From Dehalococcoides mccartyi CG5 (GTDB taxonomy: Bacteria; Chloroflexota; Dehalococcoidia; Dehalococcoidales; Dehalococcoidaceae): a stretch of 64,000 nt of DNA. Positions 11,400 through 19,538 of the stretch are shown here, one piece after another. Location: the NCBI RefSeq assembly GCF_000830885.1, contig NZ_CP006951.1, forward strand, positions 1 through 64,000, given 5' to 3'. The notes beneath the pieces were generated by a model that was not told the DNA's origin, did no database searches, and was given only the letters and a program-made list of their open reading frames with translations. Position 1 is the stretch's first letter, and each line of letters opens with the position of its first letter. The position numbers and the translations under genes were made by a program.

Positions 11400-12320
11400 T
11401 TACAGGTTATAAACCGGGGTACACCAGTTTTCATACTTGGTGATGTTGCCTTTGATGGCTTCAAAATACAAATCTTTCAGTTTAGCGGTTAACGGCCCAA
11501 TCTCGCCGTTGCCCACCTTGCGGTGGTCAATTTCAGAAACAGGAGTCAGATGGGCGGCTGTGCCGGTCAGGAAACATTCTTCGGCCATATAAAGCTCCAC
11601 CCGGTCAATGCTTCTTTCAACCACCTGCAGGCCAAGCTCTTTTTCGGCCAGCTCCATAACCGAGTTACGGGTAATGCCGTCCAGTATGCTGTCGCAAATG
11701 GGAGGGGTAATAAGCTTCCCCTTGCGGACCAAAAACAGGTTTTCACCGCTGCCTTCAGAGACATGCCCGTCCGGGGTCAGCATAATGCCTTCGTCAAAGC
11801 CATTTTCAACTGCTTCGGTCTTGGTAAAGGCATTATTCAGGTAAATGCCGGTGGACTTCAGCTGGGGAGGCATAACGTTGTCGTCAGGGCGGCGCCAAGT
11901 GGAAACACAGCAGTGGCAGGTATCTTTATCTATATATCTGCCCCAGGGTATGGCCACAATCAGCAAATCACATTCCAGATTGTGCAGTCTGACCCCGAAG
12001 CTCTCGGAACTTTTATAAGCTAGGGGTCGGATATATATATCCTCCTTAAAACCGCACTTGCGGACCAGCTCAATTGTAATTTTACAAAGCTCATCCACCG
12101 TGTAGGGGAGGTCCATTTTGAGCACTTTGGCACCGGAAAGCAGCCGGGTATAGTGCTCCTTCAGGCGGAATACGTACATCTGCTTCTTTTCATCATTCCA
12201 GTTGCCGCGAATGCCTTCAAATACCCCGGTACCATAGTGCAGGGCATGGGTCATTACCCCAATCTTGGCATCCTCCAGCGGTATTATCTGTTTTTTAAAG
12301 TAAGCATATGACGTTCCCAT
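11400..12320 (-). CDS. ilvE: Branched-chain amino acid aminotransferase
   Basis: PLP enzyme of fold type IV that interconverts branched-chain amino acids and their 2-oxo acids. N-terminal YFKKQIIPLEDAKIGVMTHALHYGTGVFEGIRG is typical. The PLP lysine is in RPLAYKS near residue 103, and SEGSGENLFLV near 190 and TGTAAHLTPV near 255 bind cofactor. Length 306 aa. A good minus-strand promoter lies ~30 nt upstream of the ATG. No other ilv gene is adjacent. Confidence 0.95.
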   Translation of the reverse strand: MGTSYAYFKKQIIPLEDAKIGVMTHALHYGTGVFEGIRGNWNDEKKQMYVFRLKEHYTRLLSGAKVLKMDLPYTVDELCKITIELVRKCGFKEDIYIRPLAYKSSESFGVRLHNLECDLLIVAIPWGRYIDKDTCHCCVSTWRRPDDNVMPPQLKSTGIYLNNAFTKTEAVENGFDEGIMLTPDGHVSEGSGENLFLVRKGKLITPPICDSILDGITRNSVMELAEKELGLQVVERSIDRVELYMAEECFLTGTAAHLTPVSEIDHRKVGNGEIGPLTAKLKDLYFEAIKGNITKYENWCTPVYNL

Positions 12321-12347
12321 CTTGCGGACTCCTTTCTTTGAAGATAG

Positions 12348-12376
12348 ATTATAGTCCGCCGGGTATTAAAGGACAA
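12348..12376 (-). promoter_or_regulatory. Promoter of ilvE
   Basis: Minus-strand TTGTCC, 17-bp spacer, perfect TATAAT. The predicted leader is short (~20 nt), which leaves no room for a T-box or leucine leader attenuator. Confidence 0.65.
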
Positions 12377-12473
12377 GCCGAGATTGGGTAGGGGATTAAT
12401 CTGAAGAAGACTATTTTGGGTTAAGAGGGAGGGGGTAAGAGGTAAATGCCCAATCTTGTAAATAAAATACTGC

Positions 12474-13646
12474 CTAAAACATATCCTTCAGCCTGTATGT
12501 CCGCCCGGTTTGGACTGAACTGAAACCGTACTTCTGGCGGATTTTATCCAGAGAGGCGTCCAGTTTTTCCAGCCGTGCTTTGGCTGGGTCTATTTCCAGC
12601 TGTTTTTCCGGGCCGCAGAAATCGCTTATGCCTACCCCCAGCAGTCTGACGGTTTGGCGGTCTGAATCCAGTATGCCGTTCATCAGACTAAGGGCTGTCT
12701 GGAATATCTCGCGGTTGCCGGAGGCAGGTTGTCCAAGGTGCTTCTGGCGGGTCAGGGTGGTAAAGTCTGCAAAGCGTATTTTTATCTGGACTACCCGAGC
12801 CTGTTTGCCCCGTTTGCGGAGGGTGGCGGTAATTTTTTCGGAGAGATAACTTAGCTTAGCTTCCAGAAAAGTCTGGTTTCGGGTGTCTGTCTCAAAGGTG
12901 GTTTCGCGGCTGATAGACTTGGCTTCAGAGGGCATTTCAACCGGGCGGTTGTCTATTCCCATGGCGGCATTTGAAAGGTACGGGGCATATGCCCCCAAAC
13001 GGCTTTTTAGAAATGAAGCAGGCAGGGCAGCCAGCTTGCCCAGAGTATCTATCCCAAGTGATTTCAGGTGCTGTTCGGTTTTTTTGCCTATACCCGGCAT
13101 TACGGCTATATCCAAAGGGGCTAAAAAGGAGGCTTCTTCACCCGCAGGTACTTCGCACTGGCCATTGGGTTTGGCCCGTTCGGTAGCTATCTTGGCTGCT
13201 ACTTTGGAATTGGCAATGCCGATACTGGCGTTTATACCCAGTTCGGCAGTGATGCGGCGGCGGATTTTAGAGGCCATTTCGGCAATGCTGCCGTGCAGGG
13301 ATTCAAAGCCGGTTACTTCCAGATAGGCTTCATCCAGACCCATGGGTTCAAGGAAGGGTGAGAAATCTGAGAGTATAAGCATAAATTTTTCGGAATACTC
13401 ACGGTAAAGCTGGTGATTGCCTTCAATAAATATAGCTTGAGGGCAGAGATTTTTGGCGGTGATAAGCGGCATGCCGGAGTGGATACCGAATTTGCGGGCT
13501 TCGTATGAGGCGGCGGCTACTACGCCCCGCCGTTCGGGTTTGCCCCCTACTATAACCGGTTTGTCTTTGAGTTCAGGGCGGACTGCCTGTTCTACCGAAA
13601 CAAAAAAGGCATCCAAGTCTACGTGCATTACCCGTCTGATACTCAT
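12474..13646 (-). CDS. dinB: DNA polymerase IV (Y-family)
   Basis: Error-prone translesion polymerase. It has the Y-family palm motifs HVDLDAFFVSVEQ near 9, AASYEARKFGIHSGMP near 44 and MGLDEAYLEVT near 100 (metal-binding Asp and Glu), the HhH region MPGIGKKTEQHL near 185, and a C-terminal little-finger domain. I chose the ATG that overlaps the DUF951 stop as TAATG; an upstream ATG at 13668-13670 would add 8 residues. A beta-clamp tail is not clear. Coupled to the small upstream gene. Confidence 0.93.
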   Translation of the reverse strand: MSIRRVMHVDLDAFFVSVEQAVRPELKDKPVIVGGKPERRGVVAAASYEARKFGIHSGMPLITAKNLCPQAIFIEGNHQLYREYSEKFMLILSDFSPFLEPMGLDEAYLEVTGFESLHGSIAEMASKIRRRITAELGINASIGIANSKVAAKIATERAKPNGQCEVPAGEEASFLAPLDIAVMPGIGKKTEQHLKSLGIDTLGKLAALPASFLKSRLGAYAPYLSNAAMGIDNRPVEMPSEAKSISRETTFETDTRNQTFLEAKLSYLSEKITATLRKRGKQARVVQIKIRFADFTTLTRQKHLGQPASGNREIFQTALSLMNGILDSDRQTVRLLGVGISDFCGPEKQLEIDPAKARLEKLDASLDKIRQKYGFSSVQTGRTYRLKDMF

Positions 13647-13834
13647 TACTCGCCGGGCTTTATCAGGCATTTAACCTTTTTCTCAAACAGGGGTCGGGAT
13701 AGTAGCAGGTGGTGACCGCAACGCAGGCAGGTAATGCCTATATCTGACCCCGCAAAGTCCACCTTCCAGTCTGTACCGCCGCAGGGGTGGGGTTTACGCA
13801 GCTTGTATACATCTCCGGGGTTTATTTCTGGCAT
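13646..13834 (-). CDS. DUF951 small protein
   Basis: 62-aa protein matching the DUF951 family of short proteins in Gram-positive bacteria: GDVYKLRKPHPCGGTDWKV, then ITCLRCGHHLLLSRPLFEKKV. The two Cys pairs regions (PCGG and CLRCGHH) suggest a metal-binding or nucleic-acid-binding fold; its function is unknown. In other bacteria this family often sits near single-strand binding or mechanosensitive channel genes, while here it is coupled to dinB by a TAATG overlap, hinting at a DNA-related role (inference). Confidence 0.85.
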   Translation of the reverse strand: MPEINPGDVYKLRKPHPCGGTDWKVDFAGSDIGITCLRCGHHLLLSRPLFEKKVKCLIKPGE

Positions 13835-13904
13835 TTTACTTCCGTATGGCGTGTGCGTTTATCCGAAATGTGCCGGATATAAAAGCAGCAGCCTTTTCCG
13901 TATA

Positions 13905-14717
13905 TTAAAAACGTTTTCGGTAATGGTTTATGGCGTCCCGCATCTGTTCGGCGGCTTCGGCTGCCCCTTGGGCAAATTCACTGCCGCTACGGGCGTAAAG
14001 TATGCCGCGGGAAGCGCATATAATAGCCAGTTCACCGTTGGGGTTAGTCCCGTTTTCTATGGTAGCCTTCAGGTCTCCGCCCTGAGCGCCTATACCCGGA
14101 ATAAGAAAAGGTAGTTTGGGGTAGCTGAGGCGGAGTTTTTTAAGCTCTTCCTGCTGGGTAGCACCCACCACCAGCCCAATATTCTCATAACGGTTCCAAA
14201 GGGAAGCCTTGTCTGCCACCACTTCATACAGAAAGCGTTTTTGCCCCAGATATTCGGTCTTCAGCATCTGGAAATCTGTTGAGCCCTGATTGGAGGTGCG
14301 GCAGAGGATAAATATACCCTTGTCCTGATACTCAATAAAGGGTTCAAGAGAGTCATAACCCAGATACGGGCTGACAGTTACGCCATCACAATCCAGTTCG
14401 TCTAATATGGCTCTGGCATAGGCTTTTGATGTATTGCCTATATCTCCCCTTTTGGCATCCGCTATGGTTATGAGTTCACGGGGAATAAGCTCACAGGTTT
14501 CAGATAAAATTTCCCAGCCCTGTTTGCCCAAAGCTTCGTAAAAGGCCAGATTTATTTTGTATCCGCAGACAAAAGGTGCGGTGGCTTCTATAATTTCGCG
14601 GTTAAATTCCAGTGCGCTCATGCCCACCAGCATAAGTTTCGGGTCGGGGTCCAGCCCTACGCAAAGCAGGCTTTTGTTTCTGTTGCCGGCCTGTTTTAGT
14701 TTTTCTAAAAACTTCAT
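13905..14717 (-). CDS. pyrF: Orotidine 5'-phosphate decarboxylase (type 2)
   Basis: Final step of UMP synthesis, decarboxylating OMP. The catalytic loop ITIADAKRGDIGNTSKAYA near 90 carries the Asp-Lys-x-x-Asp array, and LLCVGLDPDP at 17-26 and the phosphate-binding end IIC ASRGILYA fit the long pyrF_sub2 type. Length 270 aa. It has no pyrimidine genes around it. Divergent from the first DUF2807 gene. Confidence 0.95.
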   Translation of the reverse strand: MKFLEKLKQAGNRNKSLLCVGLDPDPKLMLVGMSALEFNREIIEATAPFVCGYKINLAFYEALGKQGWEILSETCELIPRELITIADAKRGDIGNTSKAYARAILDELDCDGVTVSPYLGYDSLEPFIEYQDKGIFILCRTSNQGSTDFQMLKTEYLGQKRFLYEVVADKASLWNRYENIGLVVGATQQEELKKLRLSYPKLPFLIPGIGAQGGDLKATIENGTNPNGELAIICASRGILYARSGSEFAQGAAEAAEQMRDAINHYRKRF

Positions 14718-14864
14718 GTGTGTAATCCTCTGGAAAGGATATTAGCAACTGTAATGCCTTCCAGTCAAGAGAATAAAATCAGGAAATATGGAGGGCAGTA
14801 TATTTAAATGCTTTATTTCAGGTGGTAACATAAAGCGGGAGAATAAACATGGAGGAATGTGTCC

Positions 14865-15560
14865 ATGAAGAAAGAATTTCCGAATAAAAATTTTCAACGG
14901 ATAGAGGCCGGGCATGGTTTTGAGATAAGCCTGATACGGTCAGATAGTTTTGAAGTAACTGTAGATGCATCTGAAGACGGGTTTAGAAATATTGAAATAA
15001 AGCAGGAAGGCGACAAGCTGTGGCTGATGTATAGTCCCAGTATTTTCAGCCTGAAAAACCTGCTGCCGGGCTGGTACTTGCCCAGAGCTACCGTTAAAAT
15101 GCCCCGGTTGGGCGGACTCTACATAAACGGGGCAACCAGAGCTAAACTGGAAGGTTTTGATTCGAACGGGAAACTGGAAATAAAGCTAAGCGGTGCCAGT
15201 CAGCTTGAGGGTGAAGTGAAGGCGGGGGAAGCCGAAATTAAGGCTGAAGCGGCTAGCGAGGTAAGGCTAAAAGGGGTTTTTAAGAAGCTGAAACTGGAAC
15301 TGGAAAGCGGCAGCAAGGTGCAGTTGGAAGGCTGGACTGAGGAATTGGAAGCCGAGGCAAAAGGCGTAAGCCAGATTGCACTGGATAAAATGGTCTGCAA
15401 GCAGGCAAAAGTAAAACTGGAAAATGCCAGTCAGGCGGAACTCCGGGTTGAAGAAGTGCTTAACGTGAAACTGAACGGCGCTTCTGAACTGAAATATGCC
15501 GGAAGTCCCTGTTTTAATGAAGTGGAAATAAAAGGTTCTTCCAGCCTGAGCAAAAGCTGA
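14865..15560 (+). CDS. DUF2807/GIN-domain protein, cytoplasmic-type
   Basis: 231-aa protein of the DUF2807 (putative auto-transporter adhesin head) type. It opens with FQRIEAGHGFEISLIRSDSFEVTVD, then turns into short beta-rich repeats with G/N-A-S corners (NGATRAKLEGF, SGASQLEGEV, ENASQAELRV, NGASELKYAG) at ~20-residue spacing, which predicts a right-handed beta-helix or solenoid. No signal peptide is seen, unlike the neighbour. GGAGGA at 14851-14856 is 8 nt before the ATG used here; a GTG two codons earlier is too close. The function is unknown. It pairs with a paralogue downstream. Confidence 0.75.
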   Translation: MKKEFPNKNFQRIEAGHGFEISLIRSDSFEVTVDASEDGFRNIEIKQEGDKLWLMYSPSIFSLKNLLPGWYLPRATVKMPRLGGLYINGATRAKLEGFDSNGKLEIKLSGASQLEGEVKAGEAEIKAEAASEVRLKGVFKKLKLELESGSKVQLEGWTEELEAEAKGVSQIALDKMVCKQAKVKLENASQAELRVEEVLNVKLNGASELKYAGSPCFNEVEIKGSSSLSKS

Positions 15561-15598
15561 TAAAATGGTATAATCAATCCCTTTCAAGGAGGCTTCAG

Positions 15599-16393
15599 GT
15601 GAAAAAGGCAGTTCTTTTGTGTTTATCTATATGCTTTACGGGAATGCTTGTCCTGCTTGGAGGCGGGTGTATCCCGGGGGTTGGCGGGTTTATTACGGGC
15701 AGCGGTGAGGTAGAGAGCCAGCCTTTTGATTATGCTGATTTTAACCGGGTGGAGATATCAAATGTTATTACGGCTGACATCTCCCGTGCAGATTCTTTTG
15801 AAGTATCTGTTTCTACTAATGAAAATATTTTTGAATATCTGGAACTGGAGAAAAGCGGCCAGACCCTCAAGATTGGGTTAAAAGATAATTACAGCTTTAC
15901 AAATGTAAAAATAGAGGCCAGTATTCGTCTGCCGGAGCTGGTGGGGCTGGATATTTCTGGCGCTTCCAAAGCTACAGTAAGCGGTTTTAACTCGGTAAAT
16001 GATTTTACGGCTTTGGTGTCCGGTGCCAGCCGCATTACTCTTTTTAACATGAGGGTCGGGCAAACCCGTCTTTATATAAGCGGTGCCAGTTTCGCTAGCG
16101 GAGATTTGATCTGCGGAAATGCCAGTCTAGAAGTGTCCGGGGCTTCCCGTCTGGAACTTTCGGGGCAGGGCGTTGATATAGATGTATTGACTGAAGGTGC
16201 CAGTACTGTTAATCTGGAAAAGTTTTTGGCGGCAAGTGCTGAAGTTACGGCTACCGGCGTAAGCAATATCCGGGTATATACAAACGGCGATTTGTATATA
16301 ACAGCCAGCGGTGTCTCTTCCGTAAAATATTTTGGCAACCCGATTATCAAAGATATAAACATTTCGGATATTTCTTCGGCAGGCAAGGGTTAG
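15599..16393 (+). CDS. DUF2807/GIN-domain lipoprotein
   Basis: 264-aa secreted paralogue of the preceding gene. The start is GTG with AAGGAGG 6 nt upstream. The signal peptide runs to VLLGGGC near 24, a loose lipobox, so the protein is probably a lipoprotein on the cell surface. Next comes FNRVEISNVITADISRADSFEVSVS and then a series of repeats with SGAS turns (DISGASKATVSGF, VSGASRITLF, ISGASFASGD, VSGASRLELSG, TASGVSSVKYFG) at ~20-residue intervals. A TATAAT at 15569-15574 suggests its own promoter. The role is unknown; cell-surface binding is a guess from the fold. Confidence 0.75.
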   Translation: MKKAVLLCLSICFTGMLVLLGGGCIPGVGGFITGSGEVESQPFDYADFNRVEISNVITADISRADSFEVSVSTNENIFEYLELEKSGQTLKIGLKDNYSFTNVKIEASIRLPELVGLDISGASKATVSGFNSVNDFTALVSGASRITLFNMRVGQTRLYISGASFASGDLICGNASLEVSGASRLELSGQGVDIDVLTEGASTVNLEKFLAASAEVTATGVSNIRVYTNGDLYITASGVSSVKYFGNPIIKDINISDISSAGKG

Positions 16394-16402
16394 GGGGATA
16401 CT

Positions 16403-17755
16403 CTGGAAGACAGCTACCAGCAGGCTTTAAACTACATATTGGGGCTGACAGATTATGAATCTGCTACCAGCCGGGCGGCTGCCAATTATGATCTCAGGCG
16501 GGTAGTGGAGCTTCTGATGAGGCTCAGAAACCCCCACATGGGTATTCCGGCTGTGCATCTGGCCGGTACCAAGGGCAAAGGCAGTACCGCCTCCCTGATT
16601 GCTTCGGTTATGTCTGTGGCCGGTTATCGTACCGGTCTTTATACTTCGCCCCATTTGCTGGATTTCCGCGAACGTATTTGTCTGGATGGCAAGATGATTT
16701 CCAAAGACCATCTGGTGCGGCTTATGGCTTCTATCAGGCCTTTGGTAGATGAAATGAATGCCCATGCCTATTTGGGCAAGATAACTTCGTTTGAAGTGAT
16801 GACTGCTCTGGCTTTTGAATTTTTTCACCGCCAGCAGGCCACTTTTCAGGTGATTGAAACCGGGCTGGGCGGACGGCTGGATGCTACCAATGTTATTACC
16901 CCCAACCTTTCGGTGCTTACCCCCATCAGTCTGGACCATACGGAGGTCCTGGGTGACAGTCTGGACAAAATAGCCGCTGAAAAAGCCGGCATTATCAAAC
17001 AGTCTGTGCCGGTGGTATCTGCCGCCCAAAGGCTGGAAGCTATGGCAGTTATCCGCGAACGTTGCCTTAAGACCCAGTCAAGGCTGATTGAGGTGAGTGA
17101 CGGGTACAAGGCGGAATTTTTAGGTTATTTAGGCAATGGCCAGTTGGTTAAACTTACCGGCAGGCTGGGTGAATACTGTCTTTGTCTGTCCCTTCTGGGG
17201 CATTACCAGCGTCAAAATGCCCTTACCGCTCTGGCATCTTTAGAGGTGCTGATAGAAGCTGGTTTTAAAATAAGCCCTGAAGATATCTGTGAGGGTTTCA
17301 GGCAGGCCAGATGGCCGGGACGGTTTGAGGTTATAAAGGGGAATCCGCTCCTGGTTATTGACGGTGCCCATAATGAAGAAGCAGTTGCCGAATTGGTGCT
17401 TTCACTTGAAGAATATCCCGCTACCGCCAAAATAGAAAAAGGGGAAAGGGTTTTGGTTTTCGGCACTTCCTTTGATAAAGACGCTCAGGCTATGGCGGCA
17501 TTGCTTGGGGGGTATTTCGGAACAGTGGTGCTTACCCGCTCCGCTCACCCGCGGGCTATGAAAATGGATTTGCTGAAGCAGGCTTTTGAGGGTAGGGGTT
17601 TGCAGGTTCTTGAAGCGGATGGAGTGCCTAAGGCTCTGGAACTGGCAGGGGAAATTAGCCCGGCAGACGGCCTCATATGTGCCACCGGTTCTCTCTTTGT
17701 AGCCGCCGAGGCCTTAAAAGGGAAGAGCCAGCCCCGGTCAGGAACTGGCTCTTAG
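16403..17755 (+). CDS. folC: Bifunctional folylpolyglutamate/dihydrofolate synthase
   Basis: Mur-ligase-family enzyme that adds glutamate to folates. The P-loop HLAGTKGKGSTASLIASV is near 52, YTSPHLLDFRERI near 81, ETGLGGRLDATNVI near 152, and VIDGAHNEEA near 315. A TTG at 16439 would remove the first helix. The open frame upstream encodes EDSYQQALNYIL, the usual FolC N-terminus, and the only start-like codon is CTG at 16403, with AGGGGGA 4-5 nt before it and the previous stop TAG 9 nt upstream. I therefore favour a CTG start (inference). Probably co-transcribed with the DUF2807 gene. Confidence 0.93.
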   Translation: MEDSYQQALNYILGLTDYESATSRAAANYDLRRVVELLMRLRNPHMGIPAVHLAGTKGKGSTASLIASVMSVAGYRTGLYTSPHLLDFRERICLDGKMISKDHLVRLMASIRPLVDEMNAHAYLGKITSFEVMTALAFEFFHRQQATFQVIETGLGGRLDATNVITPNLSVLTPISLDHTEVLGDSLDKIAAEKAGIIKQSVPVVSAAQRLEAMAVIRERCLKTQSRLIEVSDGYKAEFLGYLGNGQLVKLTGRLGEYCLCLSLLGHYQRQNALTALASLEVLIEAGFKISPEDICEGFRQARWPGRFEVIKGNPLLVIDGAHNEEAVAELVLSLEEYPATAKIEKGERVLVFGTSFDKDAQAMAALLGGYFGTVVLTRSAHPRAMKMDLLKQAFEGRGLQVLEADGVPKALELAGEISPADGLICATGSLFVAAEALKGKSQPRSGTGS

Positions 17756-17953
17756 TAATTCTATAAGTTTATTTTTCTTGTCCGGGTAGGGGATAACTTC
17801 TTCTTTCAGTTTTTTCCAGGTTTCCGGGCAGCTTTTGTATTCTATTCCCAGAAAACGGTGGATTATTTTATCCAGTTCCCGGCGTTTTTCTCCTTGCGGG
17901 TCTACCCCGGCGGCCAGAAAAATATCCCCCATATGCCTGAAATAGCAGGACAT
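17738..17953 (-). CDS. Small conserved-looking protein next to SWIM gene
   Basis: 71-aa protein starting MSCYFRHMGDIFLAAGVD, with a basic and amphipathic C-terminal part (KKLKEEVIPYPDKKNKLIELL). AGGAG lies 7 nt upstream of this ATG, so I prefer it to an ATG-like extension 10 codons earlier that would overlap the SWIM gene. It follows the SWIM gene by 13 nt and is surely in the same transcript. I do not recognise a family; the Cys/His near the start could bind metal. It converges with folC, overlapping its end by 18 nt. Confidence 0.7.
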   Translation of the reverse strand: MSCYFRHMGDIFLAAGVDPQGEKRRELDKIIHRFLGIEYKSCPETWKKLKEEVIPYPDKKNKLIELLRASS

Positions 17954-17966
17954 TTTGTGCTCCTTG

Positions 17967-18230
17967 TTAAGGCAGTTCGGCAAATACGTTGCTTAGGGCC
18001 TCATCCGGCAGCATATTCTCCAGTACTTTTTCCATAGCCATGGTATGGCTGCACATACCCCAAGCAGCAAAGAAATTACAGGTGCAATGCCATTTGCTGT
18101 TTATATATTCGGTGGTGTGGATATCATTTTCACCCCGGAACTGGACAGACAGCTGGTTAAATCTTATGCGGTCTTTCTCTTGAGCATAGCGTTTGGCTTT
18201 TTCTATTTTGCCTATCAGGCTAGACTGCAT
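17967..18230 (-). CDS. SWIM zinc-finger protein
   Basis: 87-aa protein with a clear SWIM motif, WHCTCNFFAAWGMCSHTMAM (CxCx8CxH, residues ~48-62), a zinc fold for DNA or protein binding. The N-terminal half is basic and helical (IEKAKRYAQEKDRIRF). AGGAGG is 7 nt upstream of the ATG. Stand-alone SWIM proteins in bacteria are often near helicases or repair genes; here the only partner is the small downstream gene. Target is unknown. A strong hairpin precedes its ribosome-binding site. Confidence 0.8.
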   Translation of the reverse strand: MQSSLIGKIEKAKRYAQEKDRIRFNQLSVQFRGENDIHTTEYINSKWHCTCNFFAAWGMCSHTMAMEKVLENMLPDEALSNVFAELP

Positions 18231-18252
18231 TTCGCCACCTCCTAAAATATTA

Positions 18253-18282
18253 AAGGCACTGGTCAGCTATGACCGGTGCCTT
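18253..18282 (-). terminator. Hairpin upstream of the SWIM gene
   Basis: 13-bp stem (one G-T pair) with loop GCTA, followed on the minus strand by TTTAATATTTTAGGAGG, i.e. a T-rich tail that runs straight into the ribosome-binding site of the SWIM gene. It could be an attenuator for that gene or the terminator of an upstream transcript. Confidence 0.55.
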
Positions 18283-18532
18283 ATACCCAAGGTTCAATTG
18301 AGTGATAAAAAATGAGAATTTTCAGCATCTGCTCTCACTCTCGCTTTTACTAATTACATTGTAATCCCTGCTTGTGCCAGAAGTCTAGAGGCAACAACAC
18401 CAGATGCCGTCTTATAGCAAGTTTATTTGTGCCTGATAAATCTCTGGAAGTAGCTGTATCTCTCTTATGCCTCTCATTTCGTTTTTGCCAGCTACTTGGT
18501 TTAAAATAAAACGGTATGGAGGTAAGGAAAGT
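18283..18532. other. Spacer without a recognised gene
   Basis: About 250 bp between the SWIM and dtd genes. I see only short stop-interrupted frames (longest ~13 codons after an ATG on plus). GGAGGTAAGG at its right end is the dtd ribosome-binding site. It may hold promoters for both divergent genes, but none is strong. Confidence 0.5.
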
Positions 18533-18994
18533 ATGAAAGCGGTAGTCCAAAGGGTTAGCCGGGCGTCTGTCAGGGTAAGCGGAGAGACTGTTGGGGAAAT
18601 AGGGCCTGGCCTTGCGGTTCTGCTGGGAGTGGCGGAAGGGGATACCGAAGAAGATGCTGAATATCTGGCATCCAAAATAATAAATTTGCGTATCTTTTCT
18701 GATGCCGAAGGTAAATTTAATCTTTCTTTAAAAGACCTCTGCCGCGAGATGTTGGTGGTCAGCCAGTTTACCCTTATTGCAGATACCCGCAAGGGGCGCC
18801 GCCCCAGTTTTATTGAGGCTGCCCAGCCTCAGGAAGCAGACGGGCTGTACAATGTATTTATCCGTCTTTGCCGTGAGGAAGGTACGCAGGTGGCAACCGG
18901 ACAGTTCGGGGCTATGATGATGCTGGAAATCTATAATGACGGTCCGGTGACTATTATTCTGGACAGTCGTGATCGTTTGAACCCCCGCCTGTAA
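18533..18994 (+). CDS. dtd: D-aminoacyl-tRNA deacylase
   Basis: Removes D-amino acids wrongly loaded on tRNA. The 153-aa protein has the family start MKAVVQRVSRASVRV, the active-site SQFTL motif (VVSQFTLIADTRKGRRPSF near 78) and the cis-proline GPVT motif near 140. GGAGG lies 8 nt upstream of the ATG; an open extension of 22 codons upstream is not part of the family. It stands 50 nt before the Fur-family gene on the same strand, but that gene has its own promoter. Confidence 0.96.
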   Translation: MKAVVQRVSRASVRVSGETVGEIGPGLAVLLGVAEGDTEEDAEYLASKIINLRIFSDAEGKFNLSLKDLCREMLVVSQFTLIADTRKGRRPSFIEAAQPQEADGLYNVFIRLCREEGTQVATGQFGAMMMLEIYNDGPVTIILDSRDRLNPRL

Positions 18995-18997
18995 TAG

Positions 18998-19039
18998 TAG
19001 TTGCAACTATTTGCAATAATGAAAGGCAACTGTTAGACT
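18998..19039 (+). promoter_or_regulatory. Promoter and operator of the Fur-family gene
   Basis: TAGTTGCAACTA (18998-19009) is a perfect 12-bp palindrome, and TTGCAA occurs twice (19001-19006 and 19011-19016), 10 bp apart. The second TTGCAA can act as -35, with a 17-bp spacer and TAGACT as -10 (19034-19039). The predicted start of transcription is at the A of the ATG, so the mRNA would be leaderless. TTGCAA-N4-TTGCAA resembles the Nur box (tTGCaa-N5-ttGCAA) of the nickel-sensing Fur relative of Streptomyces. Confidence 0.6.
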
Positions 19040-19045
19040 AACTTT

Positions 19046-19474
19046 ATGCACAAACAAAATTCTATAGCCGGTGAACTGGCAGGTGATGGTTTCCGTCTGA
19101 CTCCACAAAGGGTGCTTATTCTGGAAGCCTTGGATATGGCTGAAGGGCATATAAGTGCAGAGGATATTTATGCTGAGGTTGGGCAGGAATACCCTAATAT
19201 AAATATATCCACTGTTTACCGTACACTGGAGCTTCTGAAAGGGCAGGGTCTGGTATTGGAAACAGATATGGGTGACGGGCGGTTACGCTATCATAGCGTC
19301 AACAAAGGGTCACACCATTATCTGGTTTGCCGAAAATGCGGCCAAGTAACAGACTTGAGTGAAGATATGGTAAAACAGCTGGAACAGAGTATTTTTAAAA
19401 CATATGGCTTTGCGGCTGATTTTAAGAATCTGGTAATCTACGGGCAATGCCAAAAGTGTGGTGATTCGGCCTGA
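19046..19474 (+). CDS. Fur-family metalloregulator
   Basis: 142-aa winged-helix repressor. The DNA-binding half has RLTPQRVLILEAL and STVYRTLELLKGQGLV; the dimer half has RYHSVNKGSHHYLVCRKCGQV, with two CxxC pairs (CRKC and CQKC at the C-terminus) that hold structural zinc. His residues of the regulatory site are present (EGHISAEDIY, YHS, SHHY). The metal cannot be named from the protein alone: Fur, Zur, PerR and Nur share this layout. The promoter has a Nur-like operator on its -35, which argues for autoregulation and for nickel as a candidate. No Shine-Dalgarno is seen. Confidence 0.9.
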   Translation: MHKQNSIAGELAGDGFRLTPQRVLILEALDMAEGHISAEDIYAEVGQEYPNINISTVYRTLELLKGQGLVLETDMGDGRLRYHSVNKGSHHYLVCRKCGQVTDLSEDMVKQLEQSIFKTYGFAADFKNLVIYGQCQKCGDSA

Positions 19475-19538
19475 GAGAAGGATATTTGGTATCGGATATA
19501 TATTTTTTGAGAACTAGTGATATATGAGTTGCGTAATA

